Shown here one piece after another: positions 41,349 to 49,572 of a DNA stretch of 64,000 nucleotides. Origin of the DNA: an uncultured Allomuricauda sp. (GTDB lineage Bacteria; Bacteroidota; Bacteroidia; Flavobacteriales; Flavobacteriaceae); assembly GCF_947501165.1 (NCBI RefSeq), contig NZ_CANMUU010000001.1:186001-250000 (forward strand), read 5' to 3'. Under the pieces are notes generated by a model. That model was not told the DNA's origin. It worked only from the letters and a program-made list of their open reading frames with translations, and did not search any database. Position 1 is the first letter of the stretch; each line of letters starts with the position of its first letter. The position numbers were made by a program, and so were the translations under genes.

Positions 41349-41930
41349 ATGCGAAATATGGATCGAAAAAAATTCCTACTGACCTCCTTTACAAGTTTTT
41401 TATCGATTTCGCTTTTCGGACTCGCCAAAAAAACACGACAAAAATGTATTACCCAAGCTGATGCCTTAGGGCCTTATTTCCGAAAAAATGTTCCACTCAA
41501 TAACCAGATGACCACTGGGGAGGTTGGCAAAGCATTGCGAATAACAGGAACAGTTTACGATGGGGAAGATTGTCAGAGAAAAAGAGTACTGCCTAATAGC
41601 ACTATAGATGTCTGGCATGCAGGAACGGATGGTAACTACGATAATAACTCAAAAGACTTTCGGTTCAGAACAAAAATCCAAACCGACAGCTCTGGTAGAT
41701 ATAGCTTCACCACAATTTTACCTGGAAAATATGGGAGTAGACCAAGGCATATTCATTACAAAATCGAAAGCAGAGGGTATGCCACACTAGTAACCCAACT
41801 CTATTTTGAGGGTGCCGAACATGGTTCAGATTACCTGTCTAGAAGAGCTTCTACAGATCGTTTTATCGAATTGGAAATTAATGACGGGACATTGGAAGGC
41901 ACGTTTGATATCTACCTGCAAAAAAAATAA
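41349..41930 (+). CDS. Exported intradiol ring-cleavage dioxygenase-family protein
   Basis: The product (193 residues from ATG 41349, or 190 from 41358) has a signal-like RKKFLLTSFTSFLSISLFGLA and then the intradiol fold: QADALGPYFRK, IDVWHAGTDGNYDN with an iron-ligand Tyr, and SRPRHIHYKI with the two His ligands. Relatives such as protocatechuate 3,4-dioxygenase use Fe(III) to open catechol rings, but short exported members like this may act on other aromatics. The ATG at 41307 proposed by the longest frame adds residues unlike a signal peptide. It precedes the DUF5916 gene by 16 bp, probably co-transcribed. Confidence 0.82.
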   Translation: MRNMDRKKFLLTSFTSFLSISLFGLAKKTRQKCITQADALGPYFRKNVPLNNQMTTGEVGKALRITGTVYDGEDCQRKRVLPNSTIDVWHAGTDGNYDNNSKDFRFRTKIQTDSSGRYSFTTILPGKYGSRPRHIHYKIESRGYATLVTQLYFEGAEHGSDYLSRRASTDRFIELEINDGTLEGTFDIYLQKK

Positions 41931-41946
41931 CCAAGACTACTGAACT

Positions 41947-44169
41947 ATGCGAAAGAAAAATAACTGTCGGCAAAGAACAGTGCTGGCCATAATGCTAATG
42001 GCTTCTATGTCTGCTATGACCCAACAGATCCAAGACACACGCGATCGCTTTTCATATAGCATTAAAAGAGCAATGAACAACATCGTTATAGATGGGGAAA
42101 TAGATGAAGCGTGGCACGCTCTGGATTCGTTGACGCCCTTTTACAACCATGCCCCAGAAGACAAGGGTTTTTCCAATTTGAAAACCGAGGTAAAGCTTAC
42201 TTACAATGATAGATTTCTATATGTACTGGGAATATGCTACGATGGTGGAGATAGGGTAATTCAGACACTGCAAAGAGACAATGGGGGCTATTACAGTAGT
42301 GACCACCTAACCTTTGCCCTAGATCCCATCGGAAATAGACAGAATGGATTTATGTTTGGGGTCAATGCTGGAGGTGCACAGATAGAGGGTATATTATCCT
42401 TGGATGGCACCCGTACGGAAAACTCAACAGTTTGGGATAATAAATGGTACTCAGCAGTAAAGGAATTTGAGGATTACTGGGTAGTGGAATATGCCATACC
42501 CTTTCAAACCTTACGCTTTAATAATAAAAATAGGGAATGGGGTATTGGTTTCGTGCGTCCCGATATTCAGAACAATAGTCTTACTACTTGGACAGAATTT
42601 CCCAGAAATTTCAACCCAGATGATCTGAATCATATGGGTTCACTTATCTGGAATGAGGATATCCCCAAAAATAAGAGGCCGTTTAGTCTTATTCCCTATT
42701 CCACATTCTCCTCAAACCGGGATTTTGAAGATGATTCCCAAACCGAAACCAATAATGAATTTGAAATTGGGATTGATGCCAAAGTGAATATTACCAGCTC
42801 AATCAACCTGGACGTTACCATTAATCCTGACTTCTCCAATGCCGACGTTGACCAGCAAGTAACCAATCTGACTCGTTTTAATATTTTCCTGCCCGAGCGC
42901 CGTAATTTCTTTTTAGAAAACAATGACATTTTTTCAAATTTCGGCGGCTGGGATATAGAACCTTTTTTCTCAAGAAGAATTGGCCTGGATGAAGGCCGGG
43001 TAGTCCCCATCAGTTATGGTTCCAGGGTTACAGGCAATGTCTCCAAGAAATTGCGAATTGGCGCCATGCAAATTAGGACAAATTCTATCGATGAAATTGA
43101 AAAACAGAATTTCACCATTGGGGCCTTTCATCAGCAAGTTTTGGACAAATCGGTCATAAAGGCTTTGGTCATTGATAAACACCAAGTGGGAAATCGTGAT
43201 AATTCTTTTGCCCGTAACTACGGATTGGAGTTTGCCTACGTTGGGAAGGGCGGTAAGTTCAACAACACTATTAGGTTTCATAGTTCACATACAGATCAGC
43301 GTCTGAATGATAATTTTTATTATGGATTCAGTGGTGATTATGTAACACCTAGGGTGCGGACTGGTTGGACTTTCGATGTTGTCGGAGAGAATTACATTAC
43401 CGAGGTGGGCATCAACCCAAGATTGGAAAACTTTAATGCAGAGACAGGAGAAGTAGAACGCATTGGTTTTATAAAGTTAAATCCCTATTTCAGATACCTT
43501 TTTTATCCAGAAAATGAGAAGAGTGTTTTCAATTGGCATGGAATAAGAACGTGGCACAAACTATACTTTAACAATGACGGGAGTTTAAACGAAACTGAGA
43601 ACAATTTTGCTTATGACTTTAGGTTTAAAAACACCTCGGCGTTCACTGCTGATATCCGGTATAGGGAATTGAACTTACCACTACCTACAAGCTTTTTAGG
43701 TGATTTTGAACCCTTACCTGTTTCGAACTATTCTTTTACCCAGTTTGGTCTTCAATATAGAACAGACAATCGGAAGGTTTTGACTGGCGACATTCGAACA
43801 AGCTATGGTGGTTTCTTTAATGGCAACCGATTCAATATGGTCCTTAATGGGAACATGCGGGTTCAACCTTGGGGGAATTTTGGACTGACCTACAATTACA
43901 ACAACGTGAAACTGCCTGAAGAATTTGGTGAAAGGGAGATTCACTTGTTAAGGTTCAATGGGAATGTCAGTTTTTCAAACAACATGTTTTTTACCAGTGT
44001 AGCGCAGTACAACACCCAACTGGACAACTTTGGTATCTTTGCAAGATTTCAATGGAGGTACTTACCTATGTCCGACCTATTTTTGATTTACACCGACAAT
44101 TATAACACGATGGAAAATTTCAATCAAAGAAATAGAGGGCTGGTCGCGAAATTGACCTATTGGTTCTAA
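41947..44169 (+). CDS. DUF5916/CBM9-like outer-membrane protein
   Basis: The 740-residue protein has a signal peptide (AIMLMASMSAMTQQ), then a family 9 carbohydrate-binding-like domain (IDGEIDEAWHALDSL, TEVKLTYNDRFLYVLGICYD, about residues 35-220) and a C-terminal beta-barrel-like DUF5916 region with alternating aromatic strands and a terminal Phe (LTYWF). Members probably form outer-membrane channels or receptors tied to degradation loci. It follows the dioxygenase-like gene by 16 bp. Confidence 0.82.
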   Translation: MRKKNNCRQRTVLAIMLMASMSAMTQQIQDTRDRFSYSIKRAMNNIVIDGEIDEAWHALDSLTPFYNHAPEDKGFSNLKTEVKLTYNDRFLYVLGICYDGGDRVIQTLQRDNGGYYSSDHLTFALDPIGNRQNGFMFGVNAGGAQIEGILSLDGTRTENSTVWDNKWYSAVKEFEDYWVVEYAIPFQTLRFNNKNREWGIGFVRPDIQNNSLTTWTEFPRNFNPDDLNHMGSLIWNEDIPKNKRPFSLIPYSTFSSNRDFEDDSQTETNNEFEIGIDAKVNITSSINLDVTINPDFSNADVDQQVTNLTRFNIFLPERRNFFLENNDIFSNFGGWDIEPFFSRRIGLDEGRVVPISYGSRVTGNVSKKLRIGAMQIRTNSIDEIEKQNFTIGAFHQQVLDKSVIKALVIDKHQVGNRDNSFARNYGLEFAYVGKGGKFNNTIRFHSSHTDQRLNDNFYYGFSGDYVTPRVRTGWTFDVVGENYITEVGINPRLENFNAETGEVERIGFIKLNPYFRYLFYPENEKSVFNWHGIRTWHKLYFNNDGSLNETENNFAYDFRFKNTSAFTADIRYRELNLPLPTSFLGDFEPLPVSNYSFTQFGLQYRTDNRKVLTGDIRTSYGGFFNGNRFNMVLNGNMRVQPWGNFGLTYNYNNVKLPEEFGEREIHLLRFNGNVSFSNNMFFTSVAQYNTQLDNFGIFARFQWRYLPMSDLFLIYTDNYNTMENFNQRNRGLVAKLTYWF

Positions 44170-44384
44170 TCGATATTTCATCCATCACCTACCTTGTTGA
44201 AAAGTCTTAACTATATACCCGAACTTTAATATTAATCAAGTTTTATGTAAGGGAGTATATAAAAGTTTAGGTACCCCCTAAATCAACTTAGTCAAAAAAC
44301 TTGTTCGGATACATGTTTTAATACACGTTAAAGGATTCAATTGTAAATATTTGCCACAGCTTTAATCCTTAAAACAAATACTTT

Positions 44385-44822
44385 ATGAAAGCATCTTATT
44401 TACTAATTGGCAGTATACTTCTTGCACAGCTATCATTTTCCCAACAGGTGGAAAGGAAGGTTTATCATATCCCAGGGCATGAAAATGTAGAGAATGGAAT
44501 TGGATATTCCCATGCCATCAAAGTTGGGAAAACACTTTTTATTGCCGGTACCGTTGACGGTCAACACGATGATATGGAGGCTCAAATCAAAACCATCTAC
44601 AAATATGTTGAAGACACATTAAAGCATTATGGTGCCAGTACCGCTGATATAGTAAAGGAAAATATTTACACAACGGATTTGGATGAATTCAAGAAGAACA
44701 TGGGATTACGGAAATCCTTTTATAAAGAGGGTAAGTTTCCCACATCGACATGGGTACAGGTAGAAAGGTTGTTCATTCCTAAACTAAAGGTTGAAATAGA
44801 GCTCATTGCAGTTGTTGAATAA
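44385..44822 (+). CDS. Exported RidA-family protein lacking the conserved Arg
   Basis: A 145-residue protein with a signal peptide (SYLLIGSILLAQLSFSQQ) and a single Rid domain (GYSHAIKVGKTLFIAGTVD; VQVERLFIPKLKVEIELIAV). In classical RidA the segment before VQV is PARSCVQV with the Arg that positions the enamine substrate; here it reads PTSTWVQV, so the Arg is missing. RidA proteins are normally cytosolic enamine/imine deaminases, and export plus loss of Arg suggest another role. It overlaps the convergent AraC gene by 20 bp. Confidence 0.85.
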   Translation: MKASYLLIGSILLAQLSFSQQVERKVYHIPGHENVENGIGYSHAIKVGKTLFIAGTVDGQHDDMEAQIKTIYKYVEDTLKHYGASTADIVKENIYTTDLDEFKKNMGLRKSFYKEGKFPTSTWVQVERLFIPKLKVEIELIAVVE

Positions 44823-45900
44823 TCAGTTTAGGATTGTGGGACCGGTTAATCTGCCCTTCTCTGAACTCAGAGGGGGTCATACCGGTCTCTTTTTTGAACG
44901 ACGTATTAAATGATGACCTTGAACTAAAACCAACCTCATACATAATTTCAGAAATTGTCAAACTAGTTTCGTGAGGATTTGTCAAAAGCTGTTTTGCCAT
45001 ATTAATTCGATAAGAATTTACGTAGGAAACAAAGTTTGTTCCCAGACACCCATTAATGAGTTCTGAAAGTTCTCGACTGGGAATTCCAATTTTCTGAGAC
45101 AGATCTTCTAGGGTTAGACCTGGGTTTACAAACGGTGTTTCTTTTGCCATATAGATACTTAATTCATATATTTTTTCACGTTTGTGACCTACCGTACTAG
45201 CACTTGGATTCTTGTTCGGCAAAAGTTTGGGCATTATTCTTTTGATTTGAAAGATGCTTATTCTAGTAGCGGTTCTCGTTATGTTTTGCACGATGTAAAA
45301 ATTGAACAAAGCAATTAGTGAAAGAATAAAAAATTCAACTATAACAGAAGCTTTGCCTAGAAAAGGAAAGCCAAAAAAATAGATGCTATCAAACAGAAAA
45401 ATAAGGGTGAATAGCCAGAAAATGTTTTTTAACCAACTAATTTTTTGATGCATTGAAGCTCTCCGTGATTTATTTGGAAAATAGAGTTTTGAAAAAATCA
45501 AAGACGTGTATACGATGAAGCTCAAATACAACAGAACCCTATGTTCCGCAGGCAAAGTAATATTGTTCATTGTAAACATAACGGCAATGAAAGAGGGGAT
45601 AAAATGAATGACTTCCCTACTGGAGAATTTCCATTTAGTTTCTATTACTGAAATACCATAAAGGTATAGCAGCGGGGGCAACAAAAAGCTCAGGGCAGAA
45701 TTATATTGTGAATATCTAGCGGAATTATTCAATACATACGAAAAAAGGTTACCAAACATTTGAATACCCACTACAAGAAGGTAAAAGCTTAATAAATAGT
45801 TGCTAAGTTTCTTCTTGCCGCTGGACACTACTAAAAGGAAACCTAAAATCAAACTTAAGGTTACAATCATTAGTAGTATGCCAATAATAATTACTCTCAC
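44803..45900 (-). CDS. Membrane-bound AraC-family transcriptional regulator
   Basis: The 365-residue protein has about seven hydrophobic helices in the first 215 residues, then an AraC HTH pair (GLTLEDLSQKIGIPSRELSEL and LTISEIMYEVGFSSRSSFNT, ending FKKETGMTPSEFR). Such membrane-bound AraC regulators are common in Bacteroidota and sense envelope or small-molecule signals. The C-terminus overlaps the end of the RidA-like gene. Targets may include the neighbouring exported proteins. Confidence 0.88.
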   Translation of the reverse strand: MRVIIIGILLMIVTLSLILGFLLVVSSGKKKLSNYLLSFYLLVVGIQMFGNLFSYVLNNSARYSQYNSALSFLLPPLLYLYGISVIETKWKFSSREVIHFIPSFIAVMFTMNNITLPAEHRVLLYLSFIVYTSLIFSKLYFPNKSRRASMHQKISWLKNIFWLFTLIFLFDSIYFFGFPFLGKASVIVEFFILSLIALFNFYIVQNITRTATRISIFQIKRIMPKLLPNKNPSASTVGHKREKIYELSIYMAKETPFVNPGLTLEDLSQKIGIPSRELSELINGCLGTNFVSYVNSYRINMAKQLLTNPHETSLTISEIMYEVGFSSRSSFNTSFKKETGMTPSEFREGQINRSHNPKLIIQQLQ

Positions 45901-46128
45901 TTTCGCGGTTTTACAATTAGAATGCTATTCTGAAAATCAATTTGCAAGATAAGTTGTATTGAAGTGAGGCTTAGCCGGCGTTACCCAACAAGAATAGTCG
46001 TTCACGGGTTCCGAATAGCTGTTGAAATGAAAATCAAAGAAATACCAAAATGAATGCCCTTTATTTGGTGTGATTTTATCCGTTTCACATAAGACGAAGT
46101 TCATACTTTGGTATATATACTAATCATT

Positions 46129-46551
46129 ATGCAAACTCCAATACATATTCCTGCGAGACTTGTACTCAACTTAGGTGCGTTTCAGACTTTTTCGATGGCC
46201 CTTTACCATTTTTTTATTCCTTATCAATTCAACTGGTCGCAATACTTATCTGAAGACATACAGACTATTAATTGGTCTTTGTTTGCGACCAACAACTATT
46301 TCAGTTTTACGTTGCTGTTGTTGAGTGCTTTGATGTTCTATTATTTTAATTCGTCCAACGTGAAAAATATCAAACCCCTAATTGTTGCCGGTTTCTTCTT
46401 TTGGCTCTTTAGTTGCCTGTATCAACTAATTGACCCCATGCCTTTGCCCGCTAGCTTACAATGGTTGCGTTATCTTCTTCTGGGCATCGCGGTGTTCAAT
46501 ACTTCACTATTTTTAATTTCCTTAAAGATTACCAAGACTCTCAATGCCTAA
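46129..46551 (+). CDS. Small four-span membrane protein
   Basis: The 140-residue product from ATG 46129 is hydrophobic with four predicted helices (NLGAFQTFSMALYHFFI; FSFTLLLLSALMFYYF; PLIVAGFFFWLFSCLYQL; YLLLGIAVFNTSLFLISL). I do not recognise the family. It stands alone; the 228-bp gap upstream has no clear promoter. Confidence 0.65.
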   Translation: MQTPIHIPARLVLNLGAFQTFSMALYHFFIPYQFNWSQYLSEDIQTINWSLFATNNYFSFTLLLLSALMFYYFNSSNVKNIKPLIVAGFFFWLFSCLYQLIDPMPLPASLQWLRYLLLGIAVFNTSLFLISLKITKTLNA

Positions 46552-46674
46552 CTGAGTCATAGCTCCCTCAACAATTCTTTGGGGTTATAAAATCGAATGA
46601 TCACTTATGATTTTCTTTGAAGCCTTTATCAAGAAATGAAACTCAATTTTAAGAGGTTTCCATAACTAAAATGA

Positions 46675-47532
46675 CTATTTGCCTAACAGCCACAAAACGG
46701 TATCCTTAAATTGTTCCTTCCAAAAGGCCTCGCTATGGGTGCCTCCTTGAACGATTTCTGTCTTTAACTGTTTTTCATCCATTAAAGGAGAAAGGGTTTT
46801 CTGCATACGAGCAAAAATGGGCACCATGCCACCTTCTTCCGAACCCACTATCATATGGATTTTAGATTCGTTCAATCTCGAATTCTGCTCGTGAAGACTA
46901 TAAATATCTTCGGAAACCCAAAATGAAGGAGAATAAACCCCAGCCATTGAAAACACATCAGGATTGGTCATAAGAATATAGTAAGCCATCAATCCTCCCA
47001 TAGAAGAACCCATGATCATGTTATGTTCCCTTTCAGGTTTTGTGCGGTACATTTTGTCAATCATTGGTTTTACTTGACCGGTCAAAAAATTAGTGAACTC
47101 CCTACCCTGTTGTTTCCCAAATTCTTGGTGGTCGTAAACGTTATACTCCTGCATTCTGAATACACCATGATTATCAATACCAATGACTATAGCCTCTTGC
47201 TGATGTTCCTCTGCTAAGGCAATCATGGTTTCATCCACTCCCCATTCTCCGGAAAAACTAGTCCGTGTATCAAACAAATTTTGCCCATCCAGCATATAGA
47301 TAACAGGATAGCGCTTATCGCCCGATTCGTAATCGAGAGGCAAATAGACCCTTAAGGTCCTACAACTGTTTGAATAAGGTACTTGGACTATGTTTTCCAA
47401 AATCTGAACATTTGGAGAAGCGGTAGATTCCGTTTGAACTTGGTCCTCCTTGGTCTGAGCACTACATGACAAATTAAGGAGAAACAGCGTACATAATACC
47501 AGTTGAACTTCATGTATTAATGTTTTATTCAT
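46675..47532 (-). CDS. Exported alpha/beta-hydrolase esterase (esterase D-like)
   Basis: A 285-residue protein with a lipobox-like LNLSC and a putative esterase domain: RTLRVYLPLDYESG, PVIYMLDGQNLF, IVIGIDNHG and the nucleophile motif MIMGSSMGGLMAYY (GSSMG); a late GGTHSEAFWKEQF supplies the catalytic His. Resembles siderophore or feruloyl esterases attached to the envelope. Substrate unknown. Confidence 0.85.
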   Translation of the reverse strand: MNKTLIHEVQLVLCTLFLLNLSCSAQTKEDQVQTESTASPNVQILENIVQVPYSNSCRTLRVYLPLDYESGDKRYPVIYMLDGQNLFDTRTSFSGEWGVDETMIALAEEHQQEAIVIGIDNHGVFRMQEYNVYDHQEFGKQQGREFTNFLTGQVKPMIDKMYRTKPEREHNMIMGSSMGGLMAYYILMTNPDVFSMAGVYSPSFWVSEDIYSLHEQNSRLNESKIHMIVGSEEGGMVPIFARMQKTLSPLMDEKQLKTEIVQGGTHSEAFWKEQFKDTVLWLLGK

Positions 47533-47585
47533 CGATTCGTTCTTTAATTGCTATTTTATTTCATCAATAACCCAAGAATAATTGT

Positions 47586-47855
47586 TCATTTAGTTAATAA
47601 TTCACCTGGAAGATTCCAGATTTCCACTAGTTTAAATGACATTACCGAATTAGGTTTCACACCTGCTCTTTTAGATAAGACATCCAGTAATTTGCACAAA
47701 ACCAATAGTCCAATTGGGCTAAATATCATAACGATCCACATTTTTGGAAAATCCAGGTCCAAAATCCAAATTATTACCAAAAGGGACATCGCTATCATCC
47801 AAAAAGCATAGCTGACCACAAATGACACCAGTACTTTCCATCCTTTGAATTTCAT
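47586..47855 (-). CDS. Small membrane protein, unknown function
   Basis: An 89-residue product with two hydrophobic spans (VSFVVSYAFWMIAMSLLVII and MWIVMIFSPIGLLVLCKLL) and a basic C-terminus. The opposite-strand frame over the same DNA lacks comparable patterns, so this strand is preferred. It follows the PaiB-like gene by 15 bp and is probably co-transcribed. Confidence 0.55.
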   Translation of the reverse strand: MKFKGWKVLVSFVVSYAFWMIAMSLLVIIWILDLDFPKMWIVMIFSPIGLLVLCKLLDVLSKRAGVKPNSVMSFKLVEIWNLPGELLTK

Positions 47856-47870
47856 TATATACCAAAAAGT

Positions 47871-48503
47871 TTATGGTATGAACTCTGCTGATTCTTCATC
47901 CATAATGGTTTCAATGAAGGCTTCATTGCCCTTGATGCCATTGCTGATCAACTTAAGTTTTGCAGCAATTCGATCTTTCTCGTTTTTATCTTGCGATAAT
48001 TTAAACTTCCCTTCCCAAGTTGTTATTCCTATCTCAAAACCTACAATAAAATTGATAATCTGATTCATTTTAGTATTATCTCCCGACAAAATGAAGGGAT
48101 TATCCCCAGTTTCCAAAAACTCGGTCATACGCATTATTGATCTCTTTACTTCATTAGTGGATTCAATCACTTTACATTTACCGGTAATATGGACCGTAAT
48201 GTGGTTCCATGTGGGTAACTGTGATGTCAAATAATCATTTGGAGAAATGTAACTGTTTGGACCATGAAACACCGCTTTTATTTGACGTTTATTCAAATAA
48301 CCACAGTGAGGATTGTTACGGTCCATATGTCCAACCAGTTTTCCATGTTCACCAGAGTCGGGATAATACATCAGAGGTACATGGGTAATGAAACTATCGT
48401 TATTCTGTGCTGATACCAAAGTGGCGAATGGAAACGCTTTGATGGTTTGAACAATTTTTTTAAAACTATCTTCTCTATGGTGTTCTGGGGGGTATTGATT
48501 CAT
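47871..48503 (-). CDS. PaiB-like FMN-binding protein
   Basis: From ATG 48503 the 210-residue protein begins MNQYPPEHHREDSFKKIV and has ATLVSAQ, THVPLMYYPDSG, LVGHMDRNNPHCGYL and VFHGPNSYISPNDY, the pattern of the PaiB negative transcriptional regulator family, a split-barrel FMN-binding fold. Direct regulation is uncertain; many members are flavin oxidoreductases. Its start lies 1 bp after the stop of the gene at 48505. Confidence 0.87.
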   Translation of the reverse strand: MNQYPPEHHREDSFKKIVQTIKAFPFATLVSAQNNDSFITHVPLMYYPDSGEHGKLVGHMDRNNPHCGYLNKRQIKAVFHGPNSYISPNDYLTSQLPTWNHITVHITGKCKVIESTNEVKRSIMRMTEFLETGDNPFILSGDNTKMNQIINFIVGFEIGITTWEGKFKLSQDKNEKDRIAAKLKLISNGIKGNEAFIETIMDEESAEFIP

Positions 48504-48504
48504 A

Positions 48505-48999
48505 TTATTCAATCTCCGGGTCTTCAGTTTCCTTACCTCTATGGACATTTATAAAATATTGAACAGAAGGAAGCTCTACTTTTGAACCTATTAATAGGCC
48601 GGCCATTAGTAAAATCACTCCCTTTAAATAATATAATGCTTCGGTTAGCACGAGGGTTGCAACTATAAAAGTGAATAGGAGGGATATGTAAATTATAGTT
48701 CTTGTATTCCAATGTATTTGAGAAAATCCTTTAGATATGCCAAACCCCATTTTTCTTAAAATCCAATCTGTCAACCAAAAAATGATGACCAGTTCCACAA
48801 AAGGTTTTAGGATTCCTAACACGCCCGAACTAATCGCCTTCATCTCTGTGTTGAAACTTTTCACGTTTTCCTGAAGGGGGGAAAAGCTTGTCATGATTAT
48901 GGATGTTAGATAGACTGCTCCGGCAAATAGTATAAAAAAGATGAGCCAATTTTGTGCTGCTAAAAAGACTTGGTTGATGGATTGTTCCTGTTTTTTCAT
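48505..48999 (-). CDS. Integral membrane protein, unknown function
   Basis: From ATG 48999 the 164-residue product has about four hydrophobic helices (NWLIFFILFAGAVYLTSII; ILKPFVELVIIFWLTDWIL; IIYISLLFTFIVATLVLTEA; GVILLMAGLLIGS) and a short charged tail. I do not recognise it. It starts 2 bp after the DUF1579-like gene and overlaps nothing; the next gene starts 1 bp later, so a compact operon is likely. Confidence 0.6.
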   Translation of the reverse strand: MKKQEQSINQVFLAAQNWLIFFILFAGAVYLTSIIMTSFSPLQENVKSFNTEMKAISSGVLGILKPFVELVIIFWLTDWILRKMGFGISKGFSQIHWNTRTIIYISLLFTFIVATLVLTEALYYLKGVILLMAGLLIGSKVELPSVQYFINVHRGKETEDPEIE

Positions 49000-49001
49000 T
49001 T

Positions 49002-49565
49002 TTAGTTTGATTTTTGATAAATACTTTTGGCAAATGGAAACCATGTCTGGCCTTTGTCATAGGTGCCTTCCACTAAATGTTCAAAAGAATCTTCTTGAAT
49101 ATTGGAATAGGTAAGCCTAAAAGAAAGTTTTTTGCCTTCGCCAAAGTCAATTGGTTGGTCTGACTTAAGGTTGGTGAAAACTATTTTGTTTTCTAAAAAA
49201 TCACCTGTATAAATATCCATTAGCCCATATTCCTGATCCATTGCACTCAGCTTTAGGTGACCTGTTCTATGGTCATGGCCAATATGTATCACCATATTTA
49301 ATTCAGAGGCGTCCACTAAATACTTAACTTTCTCAGATAAAAAACTACCCTTAAGAATGGCTTTGATTGAAGAGTGGGTATCTCCCACTAAACTCCATTG
49401 CCCTTCTTTAATCTTGAAATTGGACACCTTCCAATCTGCTATTAAGAACTCCATATTTTTTAATGGAGAACCTTTCCCTGCTTCCTGTCCTTTTGATGTA
49501 TGGACAAATAATGCCATGACTAGGCTAGTAAGAAAATGGACGGTAATACTTTTTTTTGAAATCAT
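49002..49565 (-). CDS. Exported DUF1579-like protein
   Basis: A 187-residue protein with a signal peptide (ITVHFLTSLVMALFVHTSKG) and a lipocalin-like beta-barrel: NMEFLIADWKVSNF, TGHLKLSAMDQEYG, EDSFEHLVEGTYDKGQTW, as in DUF1579 proteins. Function unknown. It lies 7 bp downstream of the large molybdoenzyme subunit and may belong to the same operon. Confidence 0.7.
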   Translation of the reverse strand: MISKKSITVHFLTSLVMALFVHTSKGQEAGKGSPLKNMEFLIADWKVSNFKIKEGQWSLVGDTHSSIKAILKGSFLSEKVKYLVDASELNMVIHIGHDHRTGHLKLSAMDQEYGLMDIYTGDFLENKIVFTNLKSDQPIDFGEGKKLSFRLTYSNIQEDSFEHLVEGTYDKGQTWFPFAKSIYQKSN

Positions 49566-49572
49566 ATTGGTA

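Noticed and set aside
45990..46020. Second attachment site suggested by a CGGGTT-like stretch similar to the tRNA T arm
   Set aside because: Match is only a few bases and lies outside the island next to ordinary genes; no longer repeat of the tRNA 3' end was found.
47548..47811. 87-codon plus-strand frame opposite the small membrane protein gene
   Set aside because: No transmembrane or signal pattern; the complement encodes a natural membrane protein in an operon context.
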